Part shown: positions 14,445 through 24,675 of the stretch, in pieces
Position numbering within the stretch: position 1 is the stretch's first letter
How the letters are laid out: each line of letters starts with the position of its first letter
Assembly (NCBI RefSeq): GCF_003820355.1
Contig: NZ_RPOK01000003.1
Span: 1 to 64,000, forward strand
DNA from: Paralteromonas sediminis
GTDB taxonomy: Bacteria > Pseudomonadota > Gammaproteobacteria > Enterobacterales > Alteromonadaceae
DNA length: 64,000 nucleotides
Reading direction: 5' to 3'
Position numbers and translations under genes: made by a program
The notes under the pieces: generated by a model
Database searches by the model: none
What the model saw: only the letters and a program-made list of their open reading frames with translations
What the model was told of the DNA's origin: nothing

Positions 14445-16607
14445 ATACCCCTGCGCCTCGTCGCAACCCAGCTTTATCATGTAATTTGCTTGCTCTCTGG
14501 TTTCAACCCCTTCTGCAATGGTACTTAAACCAAGTTTAGCGCCCAATGTGACTATGGTTTCTGCAATGAAGGCACTTTGCCCAGGTCTGATATCGCTGAC
14601 AAAAGACCGATCAACCTTTAACCTGTCAAGAGGAAACTTCTGAAGATAACTCATAGAGCTAAAACCCGTTCCAAAGTCATCAATGGCAATGGCGACTCCG
14701 TGAGATTTAAGTCGAGTTAATGCATCAATGACAATTTGCGGTTCGTCCATAACCACAGATTCTGTAATTTCTAGCTCTAGCCTTTCTGGCTCACAATCAT
14801 TTGTCTCAAGTGCTCGCAACACTTTTTCCACAAATAATTTATCTCTAAATTGTGGGATGGAAACGTTCACGGCTATACGCAAATCGGCATAACCTTGCTT
14901 ATCTAATTCAGCGAGCCTTCGACAAGACTCTTCCAATACCCATTGGCCAATATCAACAATAAGCCCTGAATATTCAGCCAAAGGAACAAAAACGCCGGGA
15001 GGAATGTATCCTCCACTGCCGTCAGGCCACCGCAGTAGCCCCTCCATACCCACCACTCTTTCAGTTGCTAGATCAACTTGTGGTTGAAACCACAATTCAA
15101 GCTTGCGGTCGGTGAAGTCGGTCCGTAGTTTTCTGATTAGATTTATTCTGCCCGCCGTCTCTTCTTCTACTTCTGGCGCAAAAAACGCGAAATTGTCACT
15201 AAGACTGCGTTTAGCAAGATTAAGGGCGATATTGGCACGTTTAAGCAAAGTCGTCCCTTTCAATGCCTCACCACTGTGCTCACACAATCCTATTTTTACA
15301 TTGATAGGTAAGGTGTAATCGCCCGCTTTAAAGGCGTCCTGAAAGACATCATTGATGCGCGCTTCATTGACCTGTTCAGTATTACCAGCAATTCCATATA
15401 CATCGGCGCCAATACGAGCCACTTCTATACTCTCAGGAAAGCATGTTCTCAATCTGTCAGCGACTGATTTCAGTAACTCATTACCTAGCTCCTGACCCAA
15501 GCCATCATTAATATCTGAGAAGTGATTGATGTCGACTAGCGCTACGCTGTTCTTTTGGCCCGCTTCCGGGACCATGTTGTTAAGCACATTGATAAATTGT
15601 GTTCTGTTGGGCAAACGCGTGAGCCAGTCCTTAAATGCCGCATTACGCAACTCATGGAAAAGATACACATTCTCGTAACCCACAGAGATACTGGACAAGA
15701 ACACTTCAAGGAGCCCTTTGTCCATTTCGTTCATTTCGTGAGTAGTACTCAAAAATACCGCGGCCTCATACCCCGAGCCATTTAGATAAAGTACGGTGTA
15801 TGTTGACTCAAATAAATGGGTCTTTATCTTCAGACAGCGGTTTATGGCGTCTCTAATTTCAACATTGCTGAGGTGATTAATAGGTTCGTTGATAAAAGAG
15901 GCATAAGCGCCAGCCGCGCCAAGTATGTATACACCATCATCACTTTTGTCCAACACTGTACCGGCTTTCGCACACACTAAGCCTTCTGCATCCAAGCCAA
16001 TAAGAGAGCTTATCTGAGTAACAATGCCCTCACAAAACCCTTTGATGGAGTGCTCTTCAAGCAGGTTGGCTGAAGATGAGATAATTTTCTGCAGACCCAA
16101 CCGACTTTGGTTGATGGTCATAATTTGCTGGTAAGAGCGAAGCGAAGAAATAACACTGGTTAACAACTTACTTCGCGTGAGCTCAGTTTTAGTTTTGTAG
16201 TCGTTAATATCGTAATTCTTGATTACATCTTCTTCTGGTGCAAACCCAGGTTGACCGGTTCTCAGAATGATTCTGGGTTCCATAAGCTTAGCTTCATCAC
16301 GCAAGTACTTAACGACTTGGAAGCCAGCGTCATCTGATTCCATAACCACATCCAACAAAATCATTGCCAGATCTCTGCCATGCTCCTCAATACATGCGCG
16401 GGCTTCAGCCCCGGAATAGGCGTGATGAAACTCCAAAGGTTTGTTATGGAGGATTAAATCTGAAAGAGCAAGTCGGGTCACAGTATGGATTTCTTCGTCG
16501 TCATCAACAACGAGTATTTTCCAGACTTGGTCGTGGTCGCGTTCTAGCTCAGTATGACTTTCTTCGTCCAGAAAAACGAGTTCATCATTTTCATAATCAG
16601 AAGGCAC
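14382..16607 (-). CDS. Response regulator with DUF3369, degenerate GGDEF and EAL domain (c-di-GMP phosphodiesterase)
   Basis: 741 aa, GTG start. Domain order: receiver (about 30-150; DDDEE acidic pocket, phospho-acceptor Asp in LLDVVM), DUF3369 sensor-like region (about 165-330), GGDEF (about 335-480) and EAL (about 490-735). The GGDEF signature is replaced by GADVY, so cyclase activity is unlikely. The EAL domain shows EGLLRW, an NVS motif, ELEITESVV, IDDFGTGFSS and AEGVET, which keeps the metal and catalytic residues apart from EAL reading EGL. It probably hydrolyses c-di-GMP under control of an unlinked histidine kinase. Confidence 0.9.
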   Translation of the reverse strand: MPSDYENDELVFLDEESHTELERDHDQVWKILVVDDDEEIHTVTRLALSDLILHNKPLEFHHAYSGAEARACIEEHGRDLAMILLDVVMESDDAGFQVVKYLRDEAKLMEPRIILRTGQPGFAPEEDVIKNYDINDYKTKTELTRSKLLTSVISSLRSYQQIMTINQSRLGLQKIISSSANLLEEHSIKGFCEGIVTQISSLIGLDAEGLVCAKAGTVLDKSDDGVYILGAAGAYASFINEPINHLSNVEIRDAINRCLKIKTHLFESTYTVLYLNGSGYEAAVFLSTTHEMNEMDKGLLEVFLSSISVGYENVYLFHELRNAAFKDWLTRLPNRTQFINVLNNMVPEAGQKNSVALVDINHFSDINDGLGQELGNELLKSVADRLRTCFPESIEVARIGADVYGIAGNTEQVNEARINDVFQDAFKAGDYTLPINVKIGLCEHSGEALKGTTLLKRANIALNLAKRSLSDNFAFFAPEVEEETAGRINLIRKLRTDFTDRKLELWFQPQVDLATERVVGMEGLLRWPDGSGGYIPPGVFVPLAEYSGLIVDIGQWVLEESCRRLAELDKQGYADLRIAVNVSIPQFRDKLFVEKVLRALETNDCEPERLELEITESVVMDEPQIVIDALTRLKSHGVAIAIDDFGTGFSSMSYLQKFPLDRLKVDRSFVSDIRPGQSAFIAETIVTLGAKLGLSTIAEGVETREQANYMIKLGCDEAQGYLFAKPMPFDALISFLSNYQK

Positions 16608-16726
16608 TGTTTAACAACTCTGTAAAAACCTATATTTCTATCGTACATTAGACTGAAAAAATTGCCAATTTTCTAATAACGACGCCGATATGATAGTAGC
16701 GTAGCGCTTCAAAGAAGACTTCACAA

Positions 16727-17623
16727 ATGAAAATAGATGCTTCATCTCCCAGAGTTTCCACAACACATCCCGCTGATGTACAAAAAAAGTCGGCTACAGA
16801 AAAGTCAGAGCCCACTGCAAGCGCTGCACCTACTACTACGGCAAAAACAAAAATACATCAATTATCCGCGAAACTTGGCGTACCATCGCATATGACGTTT
16901 GCAAGCACGACAGATAAAGCTAAAGCTATTGCAAATCGCAATAGACGACGGGAAGAGCAAAAATTGATGAACCTTTCCGCCATTTTGGATTTGGCCTTAG
17001 ATGTCGTCATTGCAGATGCCACAGCAGAAGCGATTGACCCTGACTGGCTGTATGCGTTTGCCGACCTCGCTGAAAATATTTACTCTCCGGATATGCAAGA
17101 GCTTTGGGGCAAAATTTTTGCAGTGGAGATAAGTCGTCCTGGCAGTTTTTCGCTGAAAACGCTAGAAACATTACGCAGGCTCACACAAAAGGACGCGAAA
17201 ATATTTACTACAGCTTGTAGGTTATCCAGTAAGCGAATGGGCGATCCCATCCCGAGGATTATTACCGATTATCATCAGCGGAAAACATTGAGCAACTGGT
17301 TTATTACCAAAAGAAGCCTTCCAGTCAACCTTGCAAACTATGGCTTGTCGTACCCTTCACTACTCACGCTTATCGACCTAGGGCTAATAGTGTCCAATGA
17401 AATCGAAAGCGCCGAATTTCCGTTAAACAAGTCGGTCACTTTTCGATGCGGTGACAAAAACGTCAACATCAAAGCGAAACGCAGTGGTGTTGCATTAGCC
17501 TACTATAAGTTTACGACTGTGGGTGCGGAGCTATCGATGTTAGCGAAAAGACATGAACATGCAGAATATTTAGAAGACATGAAAAACGTGCTAAGCCGCG
17601 TCTTTATTATTAACGGAGAGTAA
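16727..17623 (+). CDS. TIGR03899 / DUF2806-like protein, unknown function
   Basis: 298 aa, no signal peptide. The first 45 residues are low-complexity (Thr/Ala/Lys/Ser-rich). The core (about 75-190) holds FADLAENIYSPDMQELWGKI and SFSLKTLETLRRL, which I associate with the TIGR03899 family of Vibrio, Shewanella and Alteromonas and with DUF2806. The family is described as conserved hypothetical and is cytoplasmic by sequence. It is divergent from the EAL gene and convergent with cysH. Confidence 0.75.
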   Translation: MKIDASSPRVSTTHPADVQKKSATEKSEPTASAAPTTTAKTKIHQLSAKLGVPSHMTFASTTDKAKAIANRNRRREEQKLMNLSAILDLALDVVIADATAEAIDPDWLYAFADLAENIYSPDMQELWGKIFAVEISRPGSFSLKTLETLRRLTQKDAKIFTTACRLSSKRMGDPIPRIITDYHQRKTLSNWFITKRSLPVNLANYGLSYPSLLTLIDLGLIVSNEIESAEFPLNKSVTFRCGDKNVNIKAKRSGVALAYYKFTTVGAELSMLAKRHEHAEYLEDMKNVLSRVFIINGE

Positions 17624-17638
17624 TGCGCTGAAGACAGT

Positions 17639-18394
17639 CTAAATACCATCTCCAAACTCATGCAGGCCGCATTCTCTTTTTAATCCAAAGAAACGCGTGT
17701 CCTGTTCTTCCATTCCTTCACTAAGCGCTTTTGTTGTGTGCCAATCGCCAATGGACACATATCCTTTTTCCCACAGGGGGTGATAGGGCAGGTTATGCTC
17801 TTTGAGGTAGTAATGCAGATCTTTATTTGTCCAATCAATAATCGGGTAGAGCTTAAATTGGCCGCCCACTTTTTGCAGTACAGGCAGAGTCTGCCTCGAG
17901 TCCGACTGACTGCGTCTTAAGCCAGCAAACCACGTGCCTGCTTCTAACTCTTTCAGTGCCCGTTGCATAGGCTCTACTTTATTTTCCTTATTGTACTCTT
18001 CGATACCGGAAAGCCCCTGCTCCCAGCGCTTTCCGTGCCGGGCCTCCTGCCAAGCAGCAGAAATAGCAGAAGCATAGACTTTCAGGTTCAAGTTAAGCAA
18101 TGACGATAACTCATCGATAAACTGATAGGTTTCTGGAAACAGGTAACCCGTATCGGTCAACACCACAGGAATATCGTGTTTGGATTCGGTAAGCATTTTC
18201 AGCATAACTGCCGACTGAGCACCAAAACTCGAAGACACTATGTGGTTTCCAGGTAAGTATTCAAATGCCCACTTAACCCTTTCCTGAGCAGTTAGTGTCT
18301 CAAGATACTGATTGATTTCAGCCAACTTTTCACTGCTGATTTCAAGTGAGAGCACACCATCGACAAATGGTGCCTCCAATACGGTATCATTCAT
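17639..18394 (-). CDS. cysH: Phosphoadenosine phosphosulfate (PAPS) reductase
   Basis: 251 aa. It reduces PAPS to sulfite with thioredoxin or glutaredoxin, the step before sulfite reductase. Visible are [12 protein letters not shown] (the P-loop-like PAPS site), [10 protein letters not shown] and the C-terminal catalytic motif KRECGLH. The paired cysteines that would bind Fe-S in APS reductases are absent, so PAPS is the substrate. AAGGA lies before the ATG. The start overlaps cysI by 8 bases; it is last in cysJIH. Confidence 0.96.
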   Translation of the reverse strand: MNDTVLEAPFVDGVLSLEISSEKLAEINQYLETLTAQERVKWAFEYLPGNHIVSSSFGAQSAVMLKMLTESKHDIPVVLTDTGYLFPETYQFIDELSSLLNLNLKVYASAISAAWQEARHGKRWEQGLSGIEEYNKENKVEPMQRALKELEAGTWFAGLRRSQSDSRQTLPVLQKVGGQFKLYPIIDWTNKDLHYYLKEHNLPYHPLWEKGYVSIGDWHTTKALSEGMEEQDTRFFGLKRECGLHEFGDGI

Positions 18395-20099
18395 AAAAAT
18401 CCTTAGCAGAATTTATGACTGGTTTAATTACGCCGGTGCGAATGACGAAGTCACCAAAACCTTCGTATTCCTGCCTGTCTTTTGCCCACAGACCAATCAA
18501 ATCATCCAAGATAGCCATTATTTCTTCGTGGCTTATGTTTTCTCGGTACATGCGGGGGATCCGGGTGCCTTCGCGATTTCCCCCCAGGTGCAAGTTGTAT
18601 TTTCCGGGGCCTTTTCCAACCAGTCCGACTTCAGCTAACATTGCGCGTCCACAACCGTTCGGGCAACCTGTTACGCGATAAATAATGCTCTCGTCACTTA
18701 GGTTGTGTTTTTCAAGCAGTGACTCTATTTCGTCTACTGCTCCAGGCAAATAACGCTCAGCTTCAGCCATGGCAAGTGGACAAGTAGGAAGCGAAACGCA
18801 AGCCATGGAATCTAAGCGCTGTTTAGACACTGCACCTTGAATAAGGCCATGCTCTATTGCTAACTTTTCAATCTGTTCTTTTTGTTCAGCCGGCACGCCG
18901 GCAATAATCAAATTCTGGTTGGCAGTTAACCTAAAGTCACCTTTATGCACCTTGGCTATTTCCCGACAACCCGTTTTTAGTGTCTTGCCGGGGAAGTCTA
19001 AAATACGACCATTTTCAATAAATACAGTAAGGTGAAATTTCCCATCAATGCCTTCTACCCAGCCAAAGCGATCGCCACGGCTCGTGAACGTGTATGCACG
19101 ACTTTCTGCAAACTGAATACCGGCCCTGCGTTCAACTTCTTGCTTAAATGTTTCCACACCAACACGCTCAAGCGTGTATTTCGTTTTTGCGTTTTTCCGA
19201 TTAACGCGGTTACCCCAGTCACGCTGTGTAGTTACTACAGCTTCAGCAACTTGAAGTACATGACTTAAAGGGATAAATCCGAAGTCATCAGCTTTTCTTG
19301 GAAACGTTGAGTGATCGCCGTGTGTCATGGCCAAACCACCACCAACTAACACATTAAAGCCAATCAGCTTTCCTGATTCAGCGATTGCCACAAAATTTAA
19401 GTCGTTGGCGTGTACATCAACGTCATTCTGAGGAGGTATCACAACAGTGGTTTTAAATTTACGCGGTAAATAGGTATCCCCTAGAATAGGTTCCTTGTCA
19501 GTGGTTTCTATTTTCTCACCGTCCAACCATATTTCAGCATAGGCGCGAGTTTTTGGAAGTAAGTGTTCACTTATTTTCTTTGCCCACTCCCACGCTTCCT
19601 GATGAACTTCTGATTCAACAGGATTTGAGGTGCACAATACGTTTCGGTTTACGTCACCCGCTGTTGCAATTGAGTCGATACCCACTTTATTCAGCGTCTG
19701 ATGCATCAGTTTTATGTGTGGCTTTAAGACACCATGAAACTGAAAGGTCTGTCGGGTAGTTAGTCTAATACTGCCGTACAGAGAATGCTCTTCAGCAAAC
19801 TTATCAATTGACAACCACTGATCAGGAGTGATTACTCCGCCAGGCAATCTTGCGCGAAGCATAACATTGTGTAACGGTTCGAGCTTTTGTTTGGTGCGCT
19901 CTGCCCTGATGTCTCGGTCATCCTGCTGATACATTCCGTGAAATCTGATCAATTGAAAATTGTCAGCAGTAAATCCGCCTGTGATATCGTCTTTTAAATC
20001 TTCGGCTATGGTACCGCGTAAATGACGACTCTCGGTTTTTATGCGTTCGTTATCAGACAGTTTGCCTTCAACAATTAACGTTTTGTTGTCGCTGCTCAT
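18387..20099 (-). CDS. cysI: Sulfite reductase (NADPH) hemoprotein beta subunit
   Basis: 570 aa, the usual length. It carries the siroheme and [4Fe-4S] cluster and reduces sulfite to sulfide with six electrons from CysJ. The cluster-binding cysteines are in [19 protein letters not shown] and [11 protein letters not shown]. Arg and Lys residues of the sulfite site lie in the N-terminal part ([12 protein letters not shown]). The ATG overlaps the cysJ stop by one base (TAATG), and the end overlaps cysH, so the three are translationally coupled. Confidence 0.97.
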   Translation of the reverse strand: MSSDNKTLIVEGKLSDNERIKTESRHLRGTIAEDLKDDITGGFTADNFQLIRFHGMYQQDDRDIRAERTKQKLEPLHNVMLRARLPGGVITPDQWLSIDKFAEEHSLYGSIRLTTRQTFQFHGVLKPHIKLMHQTLNKVGIDSIATAGDVNRNVLCTSNPVESEVHQEAWEWAKKISEHLLPKTRAYAEIWLDGEKIETTDKEPILGDTYLPRKFKTTVVIPPQNDVDVHANDLNFVAIAESGKLIGFNVLVGGGLAMTHGDHSTFPRKADDFGFIPLSHVLQVAEAVVTTQRDWGNRVNRKNAKTKYTLERVGVETFKQEVERRAGIQFAESRAYTFTSRGDRFGWVEGIDGKFHLTVFIENGRILDFPGKTLKTGCREIAKVHKGDFRLTANQNLIIAGVPAEQKEQIEKLAIEHGLIQGAVSKQRLDSMACVSLPTCPLAMAEAERYLPGAVDEIESLLEKHNLSDESIIYRVTGCPNGCGRAMLAEVGLVGKGPGKYNLHLGGNREGTRIPRMYRENISHEEIMAILDDLIGLWAKDRQEYEGFGDFVIRTGVIKPVINSAKDFYE

Positions 20100-21895
20100 T
20101 AGTAAACATCCTTCTGATAACGTTTCGCTTTGCGAAGTTCGACTATGTATTTCTTTGCATCTTCTGGTGATTTTTTACCGTGTTTTTCCACAATACTTAT
20201 CAAGGCTTGTTCTACGTCTTTTGCCATATGATTTGCATCGCCACACACGTAAAAATGCGCCCCCTGCTCTAACCAGCTGTATACGTCTTCACCTTGCTCT
20301 AGCAAGCGATGTTGTACATAAATTTTCTCAGCTTGATCCCGAGAAAAGGCTAGTGAGAGGCGAGTGAGTAATCCCGACTTTTTATACCCTTGCCATTCAG
20401 TCTGATACAAAAAGTCCTGGGTAAAGTTAGGGTTACCAAAAAACAACCAATTTTTACCACCTGCTTCCTGAGCTTCACGCTCTTGCATAAAAGCCCTGAA
20501 AGGCGCGATCCCCGTACCCGGTCCAACCATAATTATGGGGGTATCCGAGTTTTCAGGCAGACGGAAATTGTTATTTGGCTCAATATAAACGTCTACTTGT
20601 TCACCTTCTTCCAGCCTCGAACATAAGAAGCCTGATGCCCCGCCCTGATGGCGCACGCCAAACGCTTCATAGTCCACATGTCCTATAGTAAGGTGAACTT
20701 CGTCTTCAACTTCAGCCTGACTCGATGCAATAGAATATAAACGGGGCGTTATTGGACGTAGGGCAGCTGCGAGTTCCACAGCATTTATTTGTGCTGGAAA
20801 GGCGCGAACGACATCGATAATTTGTCTGTCGGCAAGAAAGGCCCGCAACGACGCTGTGTCATCAACAATTCTTTGCAGTTCAGGTTGCTTTGCCACGGAC
20901 TGATAAGCTTTGACAAACCCTGGATAGCTCAAAGTCAGCTCAAAACGTGAAATTAACGCTTCTCGCAACGCTAATTCTTCGCTGCCCACGTTGATCAAGG
21001 TGTCGCCGTCTGCCTTTGTTAGCGTTAGCATTTCTTCAACAATGACTGGGTCATTTTTGAACCAAACACCCAAGGCGTCACCTGGTTGGTACTGAATCCC
21101 ACTGCCTTCAAGGCTAATTTCAATATGTTGAATGTCTTTGACAGAGTCTCTGCCGGTAATTTTTTGTACGGTAGCCAGAGTAGCCTGGAACGGTGATTTT
21201 TTGTTGAACTGCGCAACAGGAGCAACACCAGGCATGACAGGTGCACTAACAGTGCTTGTTCCACCCGCAGCGAGGTCATCTTTAACCTTGGTTAATACCT
21301 TATCAACCCAGGATTTGGCTGCCGCCTCATAGTCCACATCACAGTCGACCCTGTCAGTGATTGACTGACCACCCAATGCGCTAATGCGGGCATCGAAATC
21401 TTTGGCCGTTTGACAGAAGAACTCATAGCTTGTGTCGCCTAACCCCAAAACTGCATAGCGTGTATTTGATAGCTTGGGAGCTTTCTTGCTGCCGAGAAAC
21501 TCATGCAACTCAGCAGCATCATCAGGAGCGTCACCTTCTCCATGGGTACTCACCACTATTGCAAGATGTGACTCATTCTTAATTTGGCGAGGTTTGTAAT
21601 CAGCCATACTGACCAGTTTGCTGTTAATACCTTGGGCTTGGGCCTGAGAAAACATGCCTTCAGCAATGCTTTTTGCATTGCCTGTTTGTGAACCAAACAT
21701 GATCGTAAGGCTAGCATCGCTACTCGCAGAAACGGCAGGGGTGCCTGCAGATACGTTGCCTGAAGCAGCCAAACCGGCAAGATAACCACTGACCCACGTC
21801 AGTTGGTTGGCGTCTAACCCAGCTATAGCTTGGGTGATAGCGTTAAGTTGCTGGGGCGCTATTACGCCCCCTGCGTTAGGTAAAATACTCGACAT
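20099..21895 (-). CDS. cysJ: Sulfite reductase (NADPH) flavoprotein alpha subunit
   Basis: 598 aa. It passes electrons from NADPH through FAD and FMN to CysI. Domain order: a flavodoxin-like FMN domain (about 66-205, [24 protein letters not shown]), a FAD domain (about 235-430, RLYSIASS and [11 protein letters not shown]) and an NADPH domain (about 450-598, [16 protein letters not shown]), ending in KRYQKDVY, the typical C-terminus. It is first in the cysJIH operon. No CysB site could be recognised upstream. Confidence 0.97.
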   Translation of the reverse strand: MSSILPNAGGVIAPQQLNAITQAIAGLDANQLTWVSGYLAGLAASGNVSAGTPAVSASSDASLTIMFGSQTGNAKSIAEGMFSQAQAQGINSKLVSMADYKPRQIKNESHLAIVVSTHGEGDAPDDAAELHEFLGSKKAPKLSNTRYAVLGLGDTSYEFFCQTAKDFDARISALGGQSITDRVDCDVDYEAAAKSWVDKVLTKVKDDLAAGGTSTVSAPVMPGVAPVAQFNKKSPFQATLATVQKITGRDSVKDIQHIEISLEGSGIQYQPGDALGVWFKNDPVIVEEMLTLTKADGDTLINVGSEELALREALISRFELTLSYPGFVKAYQSVAKQPELQRIVDDTASLRAFLADRQIIDVVRAFPAQINAVELAAALRPITPRLYSIASSQAEVEDEVHLTIGHVDYEAFGVRHQGGASGFLCSRLEEGEQVDVYIEPNNNFRLPENSDTPIIMVGPGTGIAPFRAFMQEREAQEAGGKNWLFFGNPNFTQDFLYQTEWQGYKKSGLLTRLSLAFSRDQAEKIYVQHRLLEQGEDVYSWLEQGAHFYVCGDANHMAKDVEQALISIVEKHGKKSPEDAKKYIVELRKAKRYQKDVY

Positions 21896-22007
21896 AACTC
21901 ATCAGTCCTACTTTAATGGCGATAGACTAATGGTTTTCGCTTAGAAGCGGAAAGAATTAAACAAACTTTTTTATTCCGCTATGTGCTTAAAAAAAGTGAA
22001 AGAATAA

Positions 22008-22772
22008 TCAGAAGTGCACTTCTAGGCCTAAAAATGCGCCATCAAATGATAAGTCAGTGGTGATGCCATCAAGATCATCCAGTTCCGCTGTGACGTCGCG
22101 GAATCCAGCCTGCAATGTCATATCGATGGCGAGACTCTCAATGAATGAGTACGTTACCGCAACCTGATAGTCACTTAATGTGTGGCTACCTACGCTCAAA
22201 AAGCTGCCTTCCGCATACGCGCCTAATCCGGAAAAAGGTAAACCAAATTCCAGCCTTGAATATGCCATGGGTACGACACCGGACAACGCTTCCTGACTTT
22301 GCGAACCTGAGCTTTGGCTTCGCACTAAAAAATCACCGTCAATGACCTTGGCATTCACGCCAAGATCAAAGCTGATAAGATCATTATCAAACAACTCATA
22401 GTAAAGAATAATATCAGTGCTGCTAATGTCTGTTTGAGTAAATACTGTGGTTTGCGCATTATATGCCTGCCCACCGAAGGTGAACGAGCTGCTCAGCAAG
22501 GTGTCGCCTTCAGACACCATTTGAGAATGCTGAAGTTTGATGTTTGGAACCAGCGGCACGAAATGCTCAATGGCAATGTACGCCGATCCCTTGGTTTCAT
22601 CACCAAAATTAAAATCGGACTGCAAACTACCCGCATCGCCTTCGTCAGCAAAGCGCCCTGTCGCATCGGTGTTCCAGCCTTGGGCACCTAAATAAATGCC
22701 GAATACAGTATCAGCTGTCGCTGAAAAACTGCACAGCAATCCGGAAAGTGCAATGGCATAATGCATTTTCAT
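22008..22772 (-). CDS. TIGR04219-type outer-membrane beta-barrel protein
   Basis: 254 aa with a signal peptide ending SFSATA. The mature sequence has a regular alternating strand pattern ending in FLGLEVHF, a terminal aromatic typical of outer-membrane barrels. The beginning TVFGIYLGAQGWNTDATG and the NIKLQHSQM stretch match my memory of the TIGR04219 family in Vibrio, Shewanella and Alteromonas. The transport or structural role is unknown. It follows the DUF2333 gene by 6 bases, so the two are co-transcribed. Confidence 0.82.
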   Translation of the reverse strand: MKMHYAIALSGLLCSFSATADTVFGIYLGAQGWNTDATGRFADEGDAGSLQSDFNFGDETKGSAYIAIEHFVPLVPNIKLQHSQMVSEGDTLLSSSFTFGGQAYNAQTTVFTQTDISSTDIILYYELFDNDLISFDLGVNAKVIDGDFLVRSQSSGSQSQEALSGVVPMAYSRLEFGLPFSGLGAYAEGSFLSVGSHTLSDYQVAVTYSFIESLAIDMTLQAGFRDVTAELDDLDGITTDLSFDGAFLGLEVHF

Positions 22773-22778
22773 TTGTCG

Positions 22779-23768
22779 TTATCCTTGGCTCAATAATTCA
22801 GTTAATTCTATAAGTGCCGCATTCGCACGAGAAATGTAATTTGCCATGACCAAAGAATGGTTAGCCACAATGCCAAAACCATCGCCATTTAGAATGATCG
22901 GACTCCATACCGTTTCTTGCGTCGCTTCTAACTCTCTGATGATTTGTCGTAAGCTTGCTTGCGCATTTTTCTTTTGTAGCACATCGGCAAAATCAACTTC
23001 GACAGCTTTTAAAAAATGTAATAGTGCCCACGTTGCACCGCGCGCTTCATAGAAGTTGTCGTCTAACTTCCACCAGCTCGTTCTGGTGTAGAAAGTGGAG
23101 GGCGTTGGTGTTGATTGAGATGCAACAGCATCTCCCGCCAAATCGGTGTTTTCTCGCCTGGCTCCCACGCTTGCACTCAACTTTTGCGACAAACTTCCCA
23201 TGCGCTTTTCGACCTGCTTCAGCCAATCACGTAAATTATCTGCGCGTGTGTGAAATTGACTACCTGACGCGCCTGTAATACCCAATTGACTATTGAACGA
23301 TTGCAACATGTCAATGGCTTCCCCATATTCCCCTTCTGCAGAGGGGAGTAGCCAGGCTTTGTGATCAATATTTAATTTAGGTTGTGCCTTTATTAGCAAT
23401 GCATTTTCCACAGACTGAGACTGTGAACGACTAAAATCTTTGCGCATTGCCAGCGCCAAATCGCGCACCATTTCCAAGGCACCAAATTCCCAGCTAGGCA
23501 TATTGTCTAAAAAGACACTTGGTGGCATTACATCGTTTGCCAAATAGCCGCCTGGTTTATTCAGTAAGGTGTCAGTCACCTCAATTAATGTCGACGTGAC
23601 AACCTGTCCAGCGACTAACTGTGTGCTGTTACTGCTGTGCTTATGGGCATTTTCAACAACATCAAAGGTATCTGGCTCTCGACTCCAGTACCAACCAACT
23701 AGCCACCCCAAGACCAAAATCGCCAGCACTATGCTGGCGATTGTTCGCTTCGTAATCTGAAAATTCAT
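22779..23768 (-). CDS. DUF2333 family inner-membrane protein
   Basis: 329 aa from the ATG at 23768, chosen for the strong AGGAAAAGGTGG just upstream. One N-terminal membrane helix (about residues 8-28, IASIVLAILVLGWLVGWYW) anchors a large periplasmic part. YLANDVMPPSVFLDNMPSWEFG is characteristic of DUF2333. There is no enzyme motif. It forms a two-gene operon with the barrel protein downstream, which suggests an envelope role, but the function is unknown. Confidence 0.85.
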   Translation of the reverse strand: MNFQITKRTIASIVLAILVLGWLVGWYWSREPDTFDVVENAHKHSSNSTQLVAGQVVTSTLIEVTDTLLNKPGGYLANDVMPPSVFLDNMPSWEFGALEMVRDLALAMRKDFSRSQSQSVENALLIKAQPKLNIDHKAWLLPSAEGEYGEAIDMLQSFNSQLGITGASGSQFHTRADNLRDWLKQVEKRMGSLSQKLSASVGARRENTDLAGDAVASQSTPTPSTFYTRTSWWKLDDNFYEARGATWALLHFLKAVEVDFADVLQKKNAQASLRQIIRELEATQETVWSPIILNGDGFGIVANHSLVMANYISRANAALIELTELLSQG

Positions 23769-23832
23769 TGAACCACCTTTTCCTGTGTGATTGATAGACT
23801 CATCGTACCACAATAACCAAGTAAAAGGTCAA

Positions 23833-24036
23833 TCAGGCTTTAGGCACTAAAACTACCGCAAGTGCATAACCTGGCAGCACTACCATTGGGGCAAATATAA
23901 CCCCAGCAACAGCGGCACCCCTAACCCAGAGAGGGTCCACACTTATTTGACGTGCCACACCCGCACAGACACCGCTAATCATAGCTCTGTTAAGGTCCCG
24001 ATAAAGGCGGCCCGGACGGCCAAATTGATTATTCAT
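23833..24036 (-). CDS. PspC-domain membrane protein
   Basis: 67 aa. RLYRDLNRAMISGVCAGVA, then DPLWVRGAAV and a hydrophobic helix to the C-terminus, form a single PspC domain. PspC proteins sit in the inner membrane and take part in envelope-stress (phage-shock) responses, though many PspC-only proteins are uncharacterised. TAGGAGCG precedes the ATG. It is last of three small minus-strand genes; no pspA or pspB is nearby. Confidence 0.88.
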   Translation of the reverse strand: MNNQFGRPGRLYRDLNRAMISGVCAGVARQISVDPLWVRGAAVAGVIFAPMVVLPGYALAVVLVPKA

Positions 24037-24056
24037 AAATACGCTCCTACTATCGC

Positions 24057-24230
24057 CTATTTAAATTGTGCCGTTGCCCATGAATGACGTGGGTACATAC
24101 TCGCTCTATGTTGACTGAGCTGGTTACCCTCTGTGTTCAGCCACTTTGCTGTAAACGCTACAGCAACCGCCGACATTGCAAAAAAAACTACAGGTAAACC
24201 CATTACCAACAACAGAGAGATAGCGTTCAT
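24057..24230 (-). CDS. 57-residue single-helix membrane protein
   Basis: Short gene, 57 aa. Its ATG overlaps the stop of the preceding gene by one base (TAATG), which strongly suggests coupling. Residues 3-29 form one hydrophobic helix (ISLLLVMGLPVVFFAMSAV), followed by a basic, polar tail ending TAQFK. It resembles PspB only in size and topology; I see no PspB motif. It lies 20 bases before the PspC gene. Confidence 0.68.
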   Translation of the reverse strand: MNAISLLLVMGLPVVFFAMSAVAVAFTAKWLNTEGNQLSQHRASMYPRHSWATAQFK

Positions 24231-24490
24231 TACTTGTCGTCCTTTTGTGTATTGTCCGTTTTTTTGATGTCTTTAATTTCGACTTTCGCTTTGACGTTTT
24301 CCGTACCTAAGCTGTGCAGTGTATTGGCTATACTTTGCTTTGCACTGTGATTTAAATCTTCAACGGTTTGACTCACTGCGGTCGAAACGAATCGCGTAAT
24401 TAAGTTATCCAGATTGCTTGCACTTGCTTGTGAAGAGATTGATAAGCCACCAGCAATCAAGGCAATAGCGAGAGTTTTTGTCATTTTCAT
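24230..24490 (-). CDS. Small secreted protein of the PspC cluster, unknown function
   Basis: 86 aa from the ATG at 24490 (TTGGAGC just upstream). There is a signal peptide to about residue 24 (TLAIALIAGGLSISSQASA). The mature part of about 62 residues is helical and charged, with a Lys/Asp-rich tail ending DDK and no cysteines. It is first of a three-gene set with the 57-residue protein and the PspC protein, so it probably has an envelope role. No family was recognised. Confidence 0.65.
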   Translation of the reverse strand: MKMTKTLAIALIAGGLSISSQASASNLDNLITRFVSTAVSQTVEDLNHSAKQSIANTLHSLGTENVKAKVEIKDIKKTDNTQKDDK

Positions 24491-24675
24491 AGCAAGCTCC
24501 AAGTAAATGTAGATGAATTCCTTCATATACTCAGAGATTGCGAAAACAGTGCCAACACGACAAACAAGGGTAACTTGCTGTTTTAATTGAATAATAAATT
24601 TTAAGTCTAGAAATAATTAGCGTGAGAAATTGTAGAAAAACCAATTGATGGCGAATAATGCTAAAAAAATGCCTT

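Noticed and set aside
22010-22023. Perfect palindrome AGAAGTGCACTTCT at the end of the TIGR04219-type gene
   Set aside because: It is fully explained by the codons for the conserved terminal EVHF of a beta-barrel plus the stop; no U-tract follows.
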